A stretch of 64,000 nt of DNA from an uncultured Brachyspira sp. (GCF_910578695.1 NZ_CAJTQJ010000001.1:95856-159855), one strand, 5' to 3'; shown: positions 27,674 to 37,867, counted from the first letter of the stretch. Notes: generated from the sequence alone by a model not told the origin. Translations and numbers: made by a program.

Positions 27674-28522
27674 ATGGTAAGAGGTGTTTATACAGGTGCA
27701 AGCGGAATGATGGCTGAACAGGCTAGACTTGATGTTGTATCAAATAATTTGGCTAATGTTGATAAGCCCGGATTTAAAAGAGATACAGTAAGCTTCAAAT
27801 CTTTTCCTGAAATGATGGCGGCAAGAACTGAAGATGACGGAGTGGTAATATTTCCATTAGGCTCTACAGATGTAAGACCTTATATAGGAAGAATAGGCAC
27901 AGGAGTAGAAGTTAATGAAGTTTTCACAGAATGGGAGCAAGGCTCATTAAGGGAAACAGGCAATCAGCTTGATATAGCTTTAGCTGATAAAGGATTTTTT
28001 GCTATAGAAACGCCCCAAGGAGAAAGATACACAAGAAACGGAAGTTTTTTAATAGATAATGAGCATTATCTTGTAACTAAACACGGTTATAAGGTTATGG
28101 GAGAAAACGGATATATTCAGATAAAAACTAATAACTTCAATATAGATGAAGAAGGAAGAGTAAGCATCAATAAAAGATATCAGGACGGCAATACATTCGT
28201 GCAATTTAATGATAATGAATGGGAAGATGAAGAGATACTTGATACTTTAAAAATAGTACGCTTTGATAATGAAAGATATTTGAAAAAAGAGGGGGAATCT
28301 TTTTGGGCAGATACTGATATAAGCGGACCTGCTTTTATAGCACAAAAGGGTATTGACAGACCTAAAGTATTATCTAGGTTTTTAGAGATGAGTAATGTTA
28401 ATCCTATAAATGAAATGGTTAGAATGATTGAAGTTCAAAGAGCTTATGAATTAAATTCTAAAGTTATATCTTCTCATGATACATTGATTGGAAGAGTAAT
28501 TAATGAGGTAGGAAGAGTATAA
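27674..28522 (+). CDS. Flagellar basal-body rod protein, FlgF/FlgG family
   Basis: A 282-residue structural protein of the periplasmic flagellar rod. The N-terminal rod signature reads GASGMMAEQARLDVVSNNLANVDKPGFKR, and the C-terminus ends MIEVQRAYELNSKVI, both typical of rod/hook proteins. Length favours FlgF/FlgG (FlhO/FlhP in Borrelia) over FlgB/FlgC; which paralogue it is cannot be decided alone. No signal peptide is present, as expected for type III export. AGGGGG lies 10 bases before the ATG. It is the only flagellar structural gene in the window. Confidence 0.88.
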   Translation: MVRGVYTGASGMMAEQARLDVVSNNLANVDKPGFKRDTVSFKSFPEMMAARTEDDGVVIFPLGSTDVRPYIGRIGTGVEVNEVFTEWEQGSLRETGNQLDIALADKGFFAIETPQGERYTRNGSFLIDNEHYLVTKHGYKVMGENGYIQIKTNNFNIDEEGRVSINKRYQDGNTFVQFNDNEWEDEEILDTLKIVRFDNERYLKKEGESFWADTDISGPAFIAQKGIDRPKVLSRFLEMSNVNPINEMVRMIEVQRAYELNSKVISSHDTLIGRVINEVGRV

Positions 28523-28613
28523 CTTATTTTTTGAAAAATAAATTTTGATAAAAAATAAACAATAATATATAATTATTAATATTATATTTAAACATTGAAA
28601 AATAGAGGATATT

Positions 28614-31493
28614 ATGACCCCAGAAAAGATAAAACAACATGTTATAAGCAGACTTAAAGTTCTGACAATACCAATATATTTACTTATAGATATATTTACT
28701 TGGAATACAGCATTATTTTTTATATATAAATCTGTACCGCCTATATATGGTGTAAAAATACTCTTTTCTGTAATTTCTTTTATATTTTTCTTCAAATATC
28801 TAAAAATGTGGAATGCTAATTCTAATATAAAATTGGCTAGTAAAATAATATTTACTTTCTTTATATTTTCTTTATTAGGAAGCATCATAGAAATAGTTAT
28901 ATATGCCATTTTAAATAAAACATTTTTATATATTACAATACTTGCTGCATTCAATGCTGTTATTAATGCCGTTTTATTATCCTGCATATTTATGTTTTTA
29001 TTTAAGGTATTATCTAAAAACTTTGAATTAGAAGAAAATATAGTTACTTTTTATATACCTCTTATAGCTAAATTAGGACTTATAGTATATCTATTCTTTT
29101 CAGTAATAATAATTGCATTTTTATTAAATTATATATCTGTAGAAGAAAAAATATACTTAAATGATCTTAGCAATACGCTTTTAGATGAGATGTTAAAGGT
29201 TTCAGAATATATAAGAAATTTTAATGATAATATTAAGTCAGATATGATGGTTTATTCTGATTCAGTACTTTCTATGTACTCTAATAAAAATACTGTAGAC
29301 AGAGAGCAAATACAAGAAGATTTTGTAAATAGATTATCATATATTAATAATACTTTAAAAAATAATTATGATACAATATCTCTTAGCATTAATCAGCAGT
29401 ATTTGAATAATAATATTCCTTTTTCTATAACTGTTTCAAAAAATGCAAATGCAAACAGATATACTACTAGAATATCCGATGCATTAATATCTCATAATTT
29501 TTCTGAAAATGATATATCTGATAATAATGTTGCTTTGAATGTGAATGTATATGATAGAAATAATATATATATATCTTCATATACTCCGTTAAAATTATTT
29601 AAAAAGAATATAGGATATTTAATATCTGAAGCCAATATATCAGATATTAATAGAATCGTTAAAAATAATGATATTCTTTCAAGATGGTCATATATATACT
29701 ATAGAATTGAAGATAAAGATATTATACTTGGTTCAGACAGCAGATATATAGCCGAAAGCTCCAGCGACATATTATCATCTTCTTCTGAATTAAAAGATTC
29801 TATAGCAAATTTTGAAAATTCATTGGATAATCGTGTATTTGCATTATTTCCGTCTGTAAATATACAGGGAAACAGATCTATTGCTGTAATTTCTTATATA
29901 AAAGATTTAAAAGTAATATCTATGTATTATAAGGATATCAATTCAATAATAAGAGATTCTGATATAGATTCCAGAATATTTAATTATGTATTTTTATTTA
30001 TTTTAATATTTATTATATTCTTTTTTATATATTTAGTTATTTTGAAAATACTATTATCATCTATAAATAAAGCTAATTTATCTACCAAAATGCTTCTAAG
30101 CGGAAACGGAGATTTAAGAAAAAGAATCATATCAAAAAATAATGATGAAATAGGACTTTTAATTTATAATTTTAATTTATTTCTTTCTACTTTAGATAGT
30201 CTTATAGGGGATTTGAAAGTAGAAAGCTATAAAGTATTTGAAGAAATTAAAGTAATAGAAAAAGTTATTGATGAAAATACAAATAGAATAAATGATCAAA
30301 GTTCAAGCATAACAGAAAGCGTAGCAAGTGTTAATAATATTATTACTTCTATACAAAATGTTACAAGTTCTACAGACCAGCAGAGACATGCTTTCTCATC
30401 AGCTTCTATTGCAGTAGAAGAATTATTACAGACAATTTATAAAATTAATGATAATATGGAGCGTCAGTCATCAGCTGTAGAACAAACTTCAGCTTCTATT
30501 GAAGAGATGATATCAAATATTACATCTGTGGCAAAGAGTGTTAATAAAGCAGACAGCTTCTCTAAAAAACTGCTTGCCGATGCTCATGACGGAGGCGATA
30601 CGGTAGATGAGGTTATTGAAGCAGTAAGAGGTATTGAAGAGAGTTCTGACCAGATTAAGGATATTGTTAATGTTATTCAGAGCATTGCAGAGCAGACAAA
30701 CCTTTTAGCTATGAATGCAGCTATTGAGGCGGCACATGCAGGAGAACAGGGAAGAGGCTTTTCTGTTGTTGCTGATGAAATAAGATCTTTGGCTGAACAT
30801 ACAGCTGATAATACTAAATCTATTACAAATATTATTAAATCTATCACAAAAAGAATAGAAGAAACTGTAGAGCTTGCAAGCAACAGCGGTAAATCTCTTG
30901 ATAATATACTTGATATGTCTGAAAATACTGCTAGGGTTGTTTCTGAAATTAATACTGCAAACAGCGAGCTTGAAATCGGAGGAAGAGATATACTTGAAAC
31001 TATTAAGCATTTAAATAGTATTACTGCAGGCGTTAAAGACAGTGTAAAAGAGCAGATGAACAGCGGCGATGTGGTGGACAGCCAAATTACTTTACTTGAC
31101 CAGATTACTAGAGAAGTTTCTGATATTATTGAGGCTAATAGTGCAGGTGCTAAAGAGGTAATGCATGCTATGAGTTTCTTAAATGAACTTTCTATAAAAA
31201 CTGTTGATGGTAATAAAGAATTCTATACTGCTACAAGCAAATTAAATGAAATATTTGTTAAATTCAGCGAGCTTATGGGTAAATTTATTACTAATGCAGA
31301 TATTACAGAAGAAGATAAAAATTCTGATGCTGCTAATAATATTGATGATTATTCTGTAGATAAGAGAATGGATATGGAGCTTAAAAGTCTTGAGGAAGAA
31401 TTCAGAAAAGAAAATGAGGGTTTCCAAAGAGATGATGAAGTTTTAAATATGTTAAAAGAAGATTTTAAAAATCCTGAAATGTTTAGTATGTAA
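28614..31493 (+). CDS. Methyl-accepting chemotaxis protein with multi-span N-terminus
   Basis: A 959-residue chemoreceptor. Residues 15-170 hold about five hydrophobic segments, an unusual polytopic membrane module. A large extracytoplasmic region (about 180-465), a further membrane helix (about 470-495) and a HAMP-like segment follow. The signalling domain has the hairpin-tip motif EQTNLLAMNAAIEAAHAGE near 690, which contacts CheA and CheW. Most chemoreceptors have only two membrane helices. AGAGGATATT precedes the ATG, and a strong terminator follows the gene. The ligand is unknown. Confidence 0.9.
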   Translation: MTPEKIKQHVISRLKVLTIPIYLLIDIFTWNTALFFIYKSVPPIYGVKILFSVISFIFFFKYLKMWNANSNIKLASKIIFTFFIFSLLGSIIEIVIYAILNKTFLYITILAAFNAVINAVLLSCIFMFLFKVLSKNFELEENIVTFYIPLIAKLGLIVYLFFSVIIIAFLLNYISVEEKIYLNDLSNTLLDEMLKVSEYIRNFNDNIKSDMMVYSDSVLSMYSNKNTVDREQIQEDFVNRLSYINNTLKNNYDTISLSINQQYLNNNIPFSITVSKNANANRYTTRISDALISHNFSENDISDNNVALNVNVYDRNNIYISSYTPLKLFKKNIGYLISEANISDINRIVKNNDILSRWSYIYYRIEDKDIILGSDSRYIAESSSDILSSSSELKDSIANFENSLDNRVFALFPSVNIQGNRSIAVISYIKDLKVISMYYKDINSIIRDSDIDSRIFNYVFLFILIFIIFFFIYLVILKILLSSINKANLSTKMLLSGNGDLRKRIISKNNDEIGLLIYNFNLFLSTLDSLIGDLKVESYKVFEEIKVIEKVIDENTNRINDQSSSITESVASVNNIITSIQNVTSSTDQQRHAFSSASIAVEELLQTIYKINDNMERQSSAVEQTSASIEEMISNITSVAKSVNKADSFSKKLLADAHDGGDTVDEVIEAVRGIEESSDQIKDIVNVIQSIAEQTNLLAMNAAIEAAHAGEQGRGFSVVADEIRSLAEHTADNTKSITNIIKSITKRIEETVELASNSGKSLDNILDMSENTARVVSEINTANSELEIGGRDILETIKHLNSITAGVKDSVKEQMNSGDVVDSQITLLDQITREVSDIIEANSAGAKEVMHAMSFLNELSIKTVDGNKEFYTATSKLNEIFVKFSELMGKFITNADITEEDKNSDAANNIDDYSVDKRMDMELKSLEEEFRKENEGFQRDDEVLNMLKEDFKNPEMFSM

Positions 31494-31516
31494 ATATACT
31501 ATATCTATAAATTTTT

Positions 31517-31553
31517 AAAGAGATATTAATATTTATATAATATCTCTTTTTTT
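31517..31553 (+). terminator. Rho-independent terminator after the chemoreceptor gene
   Basis: A perfect 12-base-pair stem (31517-31528 with 31538-31549), 9-base loop and a T run to 31553, 24 bases past the stop codon. Confidence 0.85.
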
Positions 31554-31621
31554 ATATTTTGATTTTATTATTATGTTAATAATAAAGTCTGTTTTTAATA
31601 AAAAAATAAATAGGTTGGATT

Positions 31622-32722
31622 ATGTCAGATTATACTATAGCAGAAATTAATTTATCTGTTTTATGCAGAAATATGGAAATTATAAAATCACTTTCAAATG
31701 GAGTGAAGGTACTTAGCATTGTAAAAGCTAATGCTTATGGGCACGGACTTATAGAAATATCAAAATATTTAGAAAAGTTCGGAGCTAATGCTTTAGGTGT
31801 TGCCAATGTAGAAGAGGGAATAAAAATAAGAGAAGCAGGAGTGAAATTACCTATATTAGTTTTATTTCAGCATTTTAAAGATGAATCTGATTTAGTATGT
31901 AAATATAATTTAAATCCTATTATAAGCAATGATGAATGTTTAGAGTATTATGATAAATATTTAAAAAAGAATGGAGGAACTTTAAATATTTATATAAAAG
32001 TAGATACGGGATTAAACAGAATGGGAGCGAAGCCTGAAGATGTTCTTTCTCTGTCAAAAAAAGTTTTATCTTATGGTACTTTAAATATAGAAGGAATTAG
32101 TACGCATTATGCAGCTGCTGATATGGAAGATAATTATTCTAAAGAGTTTACTAATAAGCAGATAAATATTTTTAATGAAGTTTTAGATACATTAAATAAG
32201 AATTCAATCAATATAAAAAATGTTCATACTGCTAACTCAGCGGCTTTAATTTCATATAAAAATACATATTTTGATATGGTTAGAGCTGGAATTATACTAT
32301 ACGGATATACAAATAGTTTTTATGATTTAGGAATTAAGCCTGTACTCAATTTAAAATCTAATGTGGTTTTAGTAAGGAATATAAAAAAAGGAGAAAGCAT
32401 TTCTTATGGTATGACTTGGACTGCTCAAAAAGATACTAAAGCTGCTGTGATACCTATAGGATATGCTGACGGTGTTTCTAGGAAATTATCAAATAATTGG
32501 GAAGTAAAAATTAATGGCAAATATTATCCTTTGAGGGGAAGAGTTTGTATGGATTCCATTGTTGCAGAAATATTTAATGACAATATAAATATAGGCGATG
32601 AAGTATTAATATTCGGAGACGATAAAAGACTCAATGCTGATACTTTGGCTGAAAGAATAGGCTCTATAAGTCATGAAGTATTAGTTAATATAGGAGAAAG
32701 AGTTAAAAGAGTTTATAAATAA
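31622..32722 (+). CDS. alr: Alanine racemase
   Basis: It interconverts L- and D-alanine with PLP, supplying D-alanine for peptidoglycan. The 366-residue protein shows the PLP-lysine motif IVKANAYGHG (Lys35), the barrel motif VDTGLNRMG near 130 and the second catalytic tyrosine in SISYGMTWTA near 258. TAGGTTGG precedes the ATG. Immediately downstream is the remnant of a sodium:alanine symporter gene, so the pair probably once formed an alanine operon. Confidence 0.96.
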   Translation: MSDYTIAEINLSVLCRNMEIIKSLSNGVKVLSIVKANAYGHGLIEISKYLEKFGANALGVANVEEGIKIREAGVKLPILVLFQHFKDESDLVCKYNLNPIISNDECLEYYDKYLKKNGGTLNIYIKVDTGLNRMGAKPEDVLSLSKKVLSYGTLNIEGISTHYAAADMEDNYSKEFTNKQINIFNEVLDTLNKNSINIKNVHTANSAALISYKNTYFDMVRAGIILYGYTNSFYDLGIKPVLNLKSNVVLVRNIKKGESISYGMTWTAQKDTKAAVIPIGYADGVSRKLSNNWEVKINGKYYPLRGRVCMDSIVAEIFNDNINIGDEVLIFGDDKRLNADTLAERIGSISHEVLVNIGERVKRVYK

Positions 32723-32730
32723 TAACTAAA

Positions 32731-33061
32731 TTAAATGGTGCTCAATTGATATCTGTTTCTTTCAAATCCAATTTTGTATATATAGGCTCTATTATTCTTA
32801 CTATATCATTAGTATTATTTTCATTCTCTGCTTTTGTAGGCTGGTCTCATTATGGTATTATTGCTTTAGGATATCTTACAAAAATAAATAAAATAGCTTC
32901 TTATTTATACAGAATAATATTTTTAATTGCAGAGATAATAGTCAATTAAATTTAATATAGTTTGAATGGGCTTATGGCAATACCTAACTTAATAGGGCTT
33001 TTGATATTTTCTCCTAAAATTGCTAAACTTACAAAAGATTGTATAAAATACCCTATATCCT
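32731..33061 (+). pseudogene. Decayed sodium:alanine symporter (AGCS family), C-terminal remnant
   Basis: The frame from 32731 reads LNGAQLISVSF, ILTISLVLFSFSAFVGWSHYG, then stops at 32947 and 32953. It resumes in the same frame with LNGLMAIPNLIGLLIFSPK before ending at 33061. These segments match the last membrane spans of AGCS symporters (the FSFS...GWS.YG and NGLMAIPNL motifs). The N-terminal three quarters are missing, and about ten residues are lost between the two blocks. No intact copy lies in this window. It directly follows alr. Confidence 0.8.
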
Positions 33062-33114
33062 AATTCTACCATAATAAAAGATTAATTATTTTTTTATTAA
33101 TATATTATATAGTA

Positions 33115-33142
33115 TTGATTTTTTATAAATTAAGTATATAAT
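33115..33142 (+). promoter_or_regulatory. Sigma-70-type promoter of the flavin reductase-rubredoxin gene
   Basis: TTGATT (33115-33120), a 16-base spacer and TATAAT (33137-33142), about 32 bases ahead of the ATG. Confidence 0.6.
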
Positions 33143-33173
33143 TAATAACTATTATTAATAAGGATATTTAATT

Positions 33174-33830
33174 ATGAATGATTTTGCTTTAACTAAACTT
33201 TCTTATGGAATGTATATTTTAACAACAATAGACGGAGATAAACCTGTAGGCTGTACTATTAATACTTCTGCACAAATTACACCAGAACCTACTACTATAA
33301 TGATAAGTGTTAATAAGAATAATTATACTAATCAATGCATTAAAAAAAGCGGTAAATTTGCTTTATCTATACTTTCTGAAAAAAGCGATTCAACTTTAAT
33401 AGGCGGATTCGGTTTTAGAAGTTCAAAAGATAATAATAAATTTGAAAATATCAATTATGAAATGAAAGAAGGATTGCCTATAATAAAAGAAGCCAATGCA
33501 TATTTAATTTGTAAAGTAATTGATACTTTAGAAGTTCATACTCATACTATATTTATAGGCGAGCTTTTGGATGCGGATATATTTGATAATGATGTTAATT
33601 CTATGACTTATTCATATTATCATAATGTAATCAGAGGTAAAACACCGCCTAATGCTTCAACATCTAATGCATATAAAAAAGAGGAAAACAGCAATTCTTT
33701 AAAAGCAGTTTATAAATGTAAAGTATGCGGATTTGAATATAAAGGAGATATACCTTTTGAAGATTTGCCTAATGATTGGGTATGCCCTATATGTAAAGAA
33801 CCCAAAAGCAGTTTTGTAAAAATATCATAA
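33174..33830 (+). CDS. Flavin reductase-rubredoxin fusion (high-molecular-weight rubredoxin)
   Basis: A 218-residue fusion. Residues 1-150 form a flavin reductase-like FMN-binding domain ([20 protein letters not shown]). Residues 178-218 form a rubredoxin with paired iron ligands, CKVCG near 180 and CPICK near 210. Such proteins pass electrons from NAD(P)H to flavodiiron proteins that reduce oxygen or NO in anaerobes. No flavodiiron gene is adjacent here. The gene has its own promoter and a hairpin just past its stop, as suits an oxidative-stress gene in an oxygen-tolerant anaerobe. Confidence 0.88.
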   Translation: MNDFALTKLSYGMYILTTIDGDKPVGCTINTSAQITPEPTTIMISVNKNNYTNQCIKKSGKFALSILSEKSDSTLIGGFGFRSSKDNNKFENINYEMKEGLPIIKEANAYLICKVIDTLEVHTHTIFIGELLDADIFDNDVNSMTYSYYHNVIRGKTPPNASTSNAYKKEENSNSLKAVYKCKVCGFEYKGDIPFEDLPNDWVCPICKEPKSSFVKIS

Positions 33831-33852
33831 TAATAAACCAAATTAATTTTAA

Positions 33853-33878
33853 GGCAGTGTATAGAAATATATGCTGCC
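33853..33878. terminator. Hairpin between convergent genes, GAAA loop
   Basis: An 11-base stem (33853-33863 with 33868-33878, two G-U pairs on the plus strand) is closed by a GAAA tetraloop. The following sequence is only moderately T-rich. It probably ends the rubredoxin transcript and perhaps the opposing one. Confidence 0.6.
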
Positions 33879-33903
33879 CCTATTTATAATAATTATTCTC
33901 TCT

Positions 33904-35535
33904 CTAAAAAATAAAATTATCTGTATTTTTTCTTATATTAATCTTTAGAATATCTCTTTTTTTCTTAATCTTATTTAATATATCTAATGCCGATTTTGAA
34001 TCTTTAAGAGATTTTCTTATCTGCCAAAAACCGCTGTCCCAAAGAGATATTTTAAATTTCTCTCTATTGATATTTTCTATATTGGAATAAAAAAATATAT
34101 AAAGCTGCTTACAGATTTCCATAAGTTCTAATGCCTCATCTGATATATATTTTTTATTTTTCTCTAAATATTCAAAACAAAATCTTTTTTCTCCATTATA
34201 TTTAAATAAACTGCAGTCAGAATATACTTCTTTATAATCAAAAGGGTAAAAATGATTGATAATAGTATAATACTTATCTTTATAGAGTATATTATCCATA
34301 GCAGAACTTTGATTTGAAGCAGAAAATATACTCCAAACTACGCAGTCTAATATAAATTTTTTATCTAATTCATTTTTAGGTATGCAAAACTGATCGCTTC
34401 CATTAAGCCAATCTACTTTAACATTTCTTCTGACAGAATGTATAATCATAGCTTTTTCAAAATTTTCTTTAGTAATAGAAAGAGAGCCTGCTGAAGCCTG
34501 AGGTGCAGAAAATATTGCCGTAAGATTCTGTTTTTGTAAATCGCTTCCGCAGCTCATAAGAGAGCCTATAAATCCTTCGCATACTTTATCTCTTATATCA
34601 TTACCAGATGTCTTTACTTTAATGGCAGATGATAAAGGTACAAATATTTTAGAAGTCTTTTCTCTTTTTATCCATTTATTTAAAAGATTACTGCTGTCTA
34701 TAACATTATAATTTTTTTTACTTATTATACTGCATTCATCATCTAATACATCCAATACTATATTTTGAGATTTTATATTATAATTACTATTCATCTTCCA
34801 AATTATAAAACTTATGGGGAAAGGAGCAGTTTTTGAAGTATTATCAAAATTAGATGAAGAAAATATAAAGCCGTTTATAAAATTAAAACTGCATACTTTA
34901 TTTCTAAACTTCTCATTATTATTATATTTTATATAATTTGTTTTTGAAAAAATAGCTAGATAAACTTCGCTTTTATTTGAAATATTTATAAACTCCTTAT
35001 ATATTCTAAACATAAACTGAGCATATAATTCTCTTGAAGCGTCTCCCAATTTTTCTTTATGCATCATATCTCTTATTTTGCTTATACTTACATTTTTTTT
35101 GCTTTTGGAATTTGTACCTGCACACTGACTTGTAGCATAAGGAGGATTGATAAATATTATCCATTTTATATTTCCATTATTAAGATCATTTTGAAGTTTT
35201 GAAGGAAGTTTTTTATATTCAAAATCATTATTATTTATGTCATCATTAAGATAATCATATTGGAATATGCATGCTTTTTTAAATTTTTCTTTACTATATT
35301 CTACATCCTTTTCATCTATTGTAGACATATAGAGATACTTATGATATTTTTCATCAAGATAATATTCTAAATTCCCTATTCCAGACGCCATATCCCATAT
35401 TCTATATTTTCCGCTTTCTAATTCTTTCTTTGATAGAGCATTATATATATATTCTATAGATTTCTCAGCAAAATTTAAAGGAGTATAAAATTCCCCCAAA
35501 TATCTTTTTTTAGAATTATACTCATTTTCAGGCAT
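33904..35535 (-). CDS. Putative N6-adenine DNA methyltransferase (orphan)
   Basis: A 543-residue protein with the adenine methyltransferase layout of type I/IIG enzymes. GEFYTPLNFAEKSIEYI near residue 14 precedes motif I, WDMASGIGNLEYYL (SAM binding, near 48), and the catalytic motif IV is FINPPYA near 130. The region after residue 300 could hold target recognition. No nuclease domain, restriction partner or specificity subunit is adjacent, so it is an orphan methyltransferase or a defence component acting alone. It is followed by no co-directional gene. Confidence 0.72.
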   Translation of the reverse strand: MPENEYNSKKRYLGEFYTPLNFAEKSIEYIYNALSKKELESGKYRIWDMASGIGNLEYYLDEKYHKYLYMSTIDEKDVEYSKEKFKKACIFQYDYLNDDINNNDFEYKKLPSKLQNDLNNGNIKWIIFINPPYATSQCAGTNSKSKKNVSISKIRDMMHKEKLGDASRELYAQFMFRIYKEFINISNKSEVYLAIFSKTNYIKYNNNEKFRNKVCSFNFINGFIFSSSNFDNTSKTAPFPISFIIWKMNSNYNIKSQNIVLDVLDDECSIISKKNYNVIDSSNLLNKWIKREKTSKIFVPLSSAIKVKTSGNDIRDKVCEGFIGSLMSCGSDLQKQNLTAIFSAPQASAGSLSITKENFEKAMIIHSVRRNVKVDWLNGSDQFCIPKNELDKKFILDCVVWSIFSASNQSSAMDNILYKDKYYTIINHFYPFDYKEVYSDCSLFKYNGEKRFCFEYLEKNKKYISDEALELMEICKQLYIFFYSNIENINREKFKISLWDSGFWQIRKSLKDSKSALDILNKIKKKRDILKINIRKNTDNFIF

Positions 35536-35558
35536 ATTATATTAATAAATCTAAACAA

Positions 35559-36716
35559 TTAAAATCTAGCACTTAAATAAGGCATAGGGTTCTTATGATC
35601 TCCTCCAACTCTAACTTCAAAATGACAATGTATTCCTGTAGTTCTTCCTGTATTTCCTATAAGAGCTATTTTTTCGCCTTTTCTTACTTTTTGTCCATTT
35701 CCGACAAGTAATTTAGAATTATGCCCATAAGCAGTTTGATATCCATTAGCATGATTAATAAGCAGAAACCAGCCGTATCCGTTTCGCCAGCCCGAAAAAG
35801 TAACCACTCCGTCAGCAACAGCTAATATAGGAGTACCATAAGGTCCTGCTATATCTACGCCGTAATGATAGCTTTTTTCCTGATTAAATGGAGAAAGTCT
35901 AGCCCCGAATCCGCTTGATATTCTTCCTCCTCCTGAAACAGGCCAGCCTAGAGGTATTTCTTTATATATTTTAGGAGGCACTTTCATAAATGAGAGTATA
36001 TTTTTCTGATAAGAATCCGCCTCATTAAGCATTTTATTAATATTTGAAGATTCGCTGTAATTTAAATTATTATTATTGAATGAAGCAGCATCATTATAGT
36101 CTATAGCATAAGATATAGATTTCATAATATTATTATATTCCATTAATGCTTTAGAGAATCTATTTAAAGATTTTTTATAATCTTCTATCAGAGAGTATGT
36201 TCTAGCCTCTCTTGCAGACAAAGTATTATAAAATTCTCTTGCCTGTTTTTGTCTGTTATAGGCATCATATCCTGTATAAATTAAGGCAGAAAATACAAGA
36301 AATAAAAATAAAATCATAAAATTATTAATAGGAAGCCTTATTCCATGCTCTTCATTATCATAAAATATAAGTATGCTTCTTTCATGATTTCCTTTTCGTT
36401 TTACTGCTTCTATTATTAATTTGAAAAAATGCCTTATTCCATAAGTAGCATTATAAAATTTACTGAAAACTCTTTTGCTTTTATTAAATTTTCTTGATTT
36501 AGGAGCTTTGTATCTGGAAGAAGGTTTTAATTTAACATTTTTTTTATAGCTTATATCAAAAACCGAATTATTAATAGGCTCATTTGAATATTTAAAATTG
36601 CCTACAAATTTTCTAGCCAAATTTTTTACATCTTTTGAAGTTTCTTCTAAATAATATTTATCCAACTGATCATTGGACTTTTTTTCTTTTGATGATGTAT
36701 TGTCCGTTATTAAAAT
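35559..36716 (-). CDS. M23 family metallopeptidase (LytM-type), probable ATT start
   Basis: An envelope murein hydrolase or its regulator. A cytoplasmic basic N-terminus and one membrane segment (near residue 135 of this model) precede a short coiled region and a C-terminal LytM domain. Its zinc-site motifs are HYGVDIAGPYGTPI and HCHFEVRVGG, both complete. The first conventional start in frame is TTG at 36665, which has no ribosome site. A strong AAGGAG at 36729-36724 overlaps the ruvB stop, and 7 bases after it is an in-frame ATT at 36716, which adds 17 residues. It is coupled to ruvB upstream. Confidence 0.85.
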   Translation of the reverse strand: MLITDNTSSKEKKSNDQLDKYYLEETSKDVKNLARKFVGNFKYSNEPINNSVFDISYKKNVKLKPSSRYKAPKSRKFNKSKRVFSKFYNATYGIRHFFKLIIEAVKRKGNHERSILIFYDNEEHGIRLPINNFMILFLFLVFSALIYTGYDAYNRQKQAREFYNTLSAREARTYSLIEDYKKSLNRFSKALMEYNNIMKSISYAIDYNDAASFNNNNLNYSESSNINKMLNEADSYQKNILSFMKVPPKIYKEIPLGWPVSGGGRISSGFGARLSPFNQEKSYHYGVDIAGPYGTPILAVADGVVTFSGWRNGYGWFLLINHANGYQTAYGHNSKLLVGNGQKVRKGEKIALIGNTGRTTGIHCHFEVRVGGDHKNPMPYLSARF

Positions 36717-36727
36717 AATACTTCTCC

Positions 36728-37768
36728 TTAAAAATCAAATAATCCTCTTTCTTCGGCATTATAATTATCGTCATACCTAGATGAAATATTTAAATAACTA
36801 TAAGCCTTATTAGTAGCAACTCTGCCTTTAGGCGTTCTTTTTATAAAACCGCATTGTATAAGATAAGGTTCTATTACATCTTCTATAGTTTCTATCTGTT
36901 CCGATAAAGACACCGATAAAGTATCTACTCCTACAGGTCCTCCGTTATAATGTTTAATAATAGTATTTAAATAAAGTTTGTCAAGTGCCTCAAATCCGTT
37001 TTTATCTATACCAAGCTTTTCTAAAGAATTACAGGCAAACTCTTCATCTATCCTAAAAACATCTTCTACTGTAGCAAAGTCAAAAACTCTCCTTAATAGT
37101 CTGTTTACTATTCTGGGCGTTCCTCTTGATCTTGATGCTATTGATAGAGCTGCTTCATCTGTTATGCTTATATTTAGAAATTCTGAGTTTCTTTTTACTA
37201 TATTAGCTAAATCTTCTCTGGTATAAAACTCAAGCCTTTCCACTATTCCAAATCTGTCATAAAGAGGAGTACTTAATAATCCGCTTCTAGTCGTTGCTCC
37301 TATCAAAGTAAAATGCGGAAGCTTAACCCTAAAGCTTTTAGCAGATGTTCCTTCTCCTATCTTTATATCTACAAAAAAATCTTCCATAGCAGAATAAAGC
37401 ACTTCTTCAACTACGGTTCTAAGTCTATGAATCTCATCTATAAATAGTATATCTTTTTCTCCTAAAGTGGTAAGTATAGAAGCCAAATCGCCGGGACGCT
37501 CTATTATAGGGGCTGATGTAGCTTTTATATTGCTGCCCATTTCATTGGCTATTATCTGAGCCAATGTAGTTTTTCCAAGTCCTGGAGGACCGTAAAATAG
37601 TATATGATCTAAAGAAACTTCTCTTTTTTTAGCACTGTATATAAAGACTTTCAATTTTGATTTTATATTATTCTGTCCCAAAAAATCATCAAAACCTTTA
37701 GGTCTTATATTATTAGATGTATTATCATAAGAGTTTTCTTCAGCATTTGTTATGCTTTCTCTATCCAT
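36728..37768 (-). CDS. ruvB: Holliday junction branch migration ATPase RuvB
   Basis: RuvB hexamers drive branch migration of Holliday junctions with RuvA. The 346-residue AAA+ protein shows Walker [11 protein letters not shown] near 59, Walker [11 protein letters not shown] near 105, sensor 1 [11 protein letters not shown] near 155, the arginine-finger region YDRFGIV near 170 and a winged-helix C-terminus with GPVGVDTLS. Neither ruvA nor ruvC is adjacent. The downstream peptidase gene is translationally coupled through an overlapping ribosome site. Confidence 0.97.
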   Translation of the reverse strand: MDRESITNAEENSYDNTSNNIRPKGFDDFLGQNNIKSKLKVFIYSAKKREVSLDHILFYGPPGLGKTTLAQIIANEMGSNIKATSAPIIERPGDLASILTTLGEKDILFIDEIHRLRTVVEEVLYSAMEDFFVDIKIGEGTSAKSFRVKLPHFTLIGATTRSGLLSTPLYDRFGIVERLEFYTREDLANIVKRNSEFLNISITDEAALSIASRSRGTPRIVNRLLRRVFDFATVEDVFRIDEEFACNSLEKLGIDKNGFEALDKLYLNTIIKHYNGGPVGVDTLSVSLSEQIETIEDVIEPYLIQCGFIKRTPKGRVATNKAYSYLNISSRYDDNYNAEERGLFDF

Positions 37769-37867
37769 AATTTCATCTATTATATAGTATAATTAATTAA
37801 ATAACAAATTCTATAAATTAAAGAGTACTTATATTATTTTATCAATAAAAAAGAATTATGATATAGA

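Noticed and set aside
28451..28987. 178-codon leftward open frame
   Set aside because: Opposite the flagellar rod gene end and the start of the chemoreceptor, both strongly supported; no motif.
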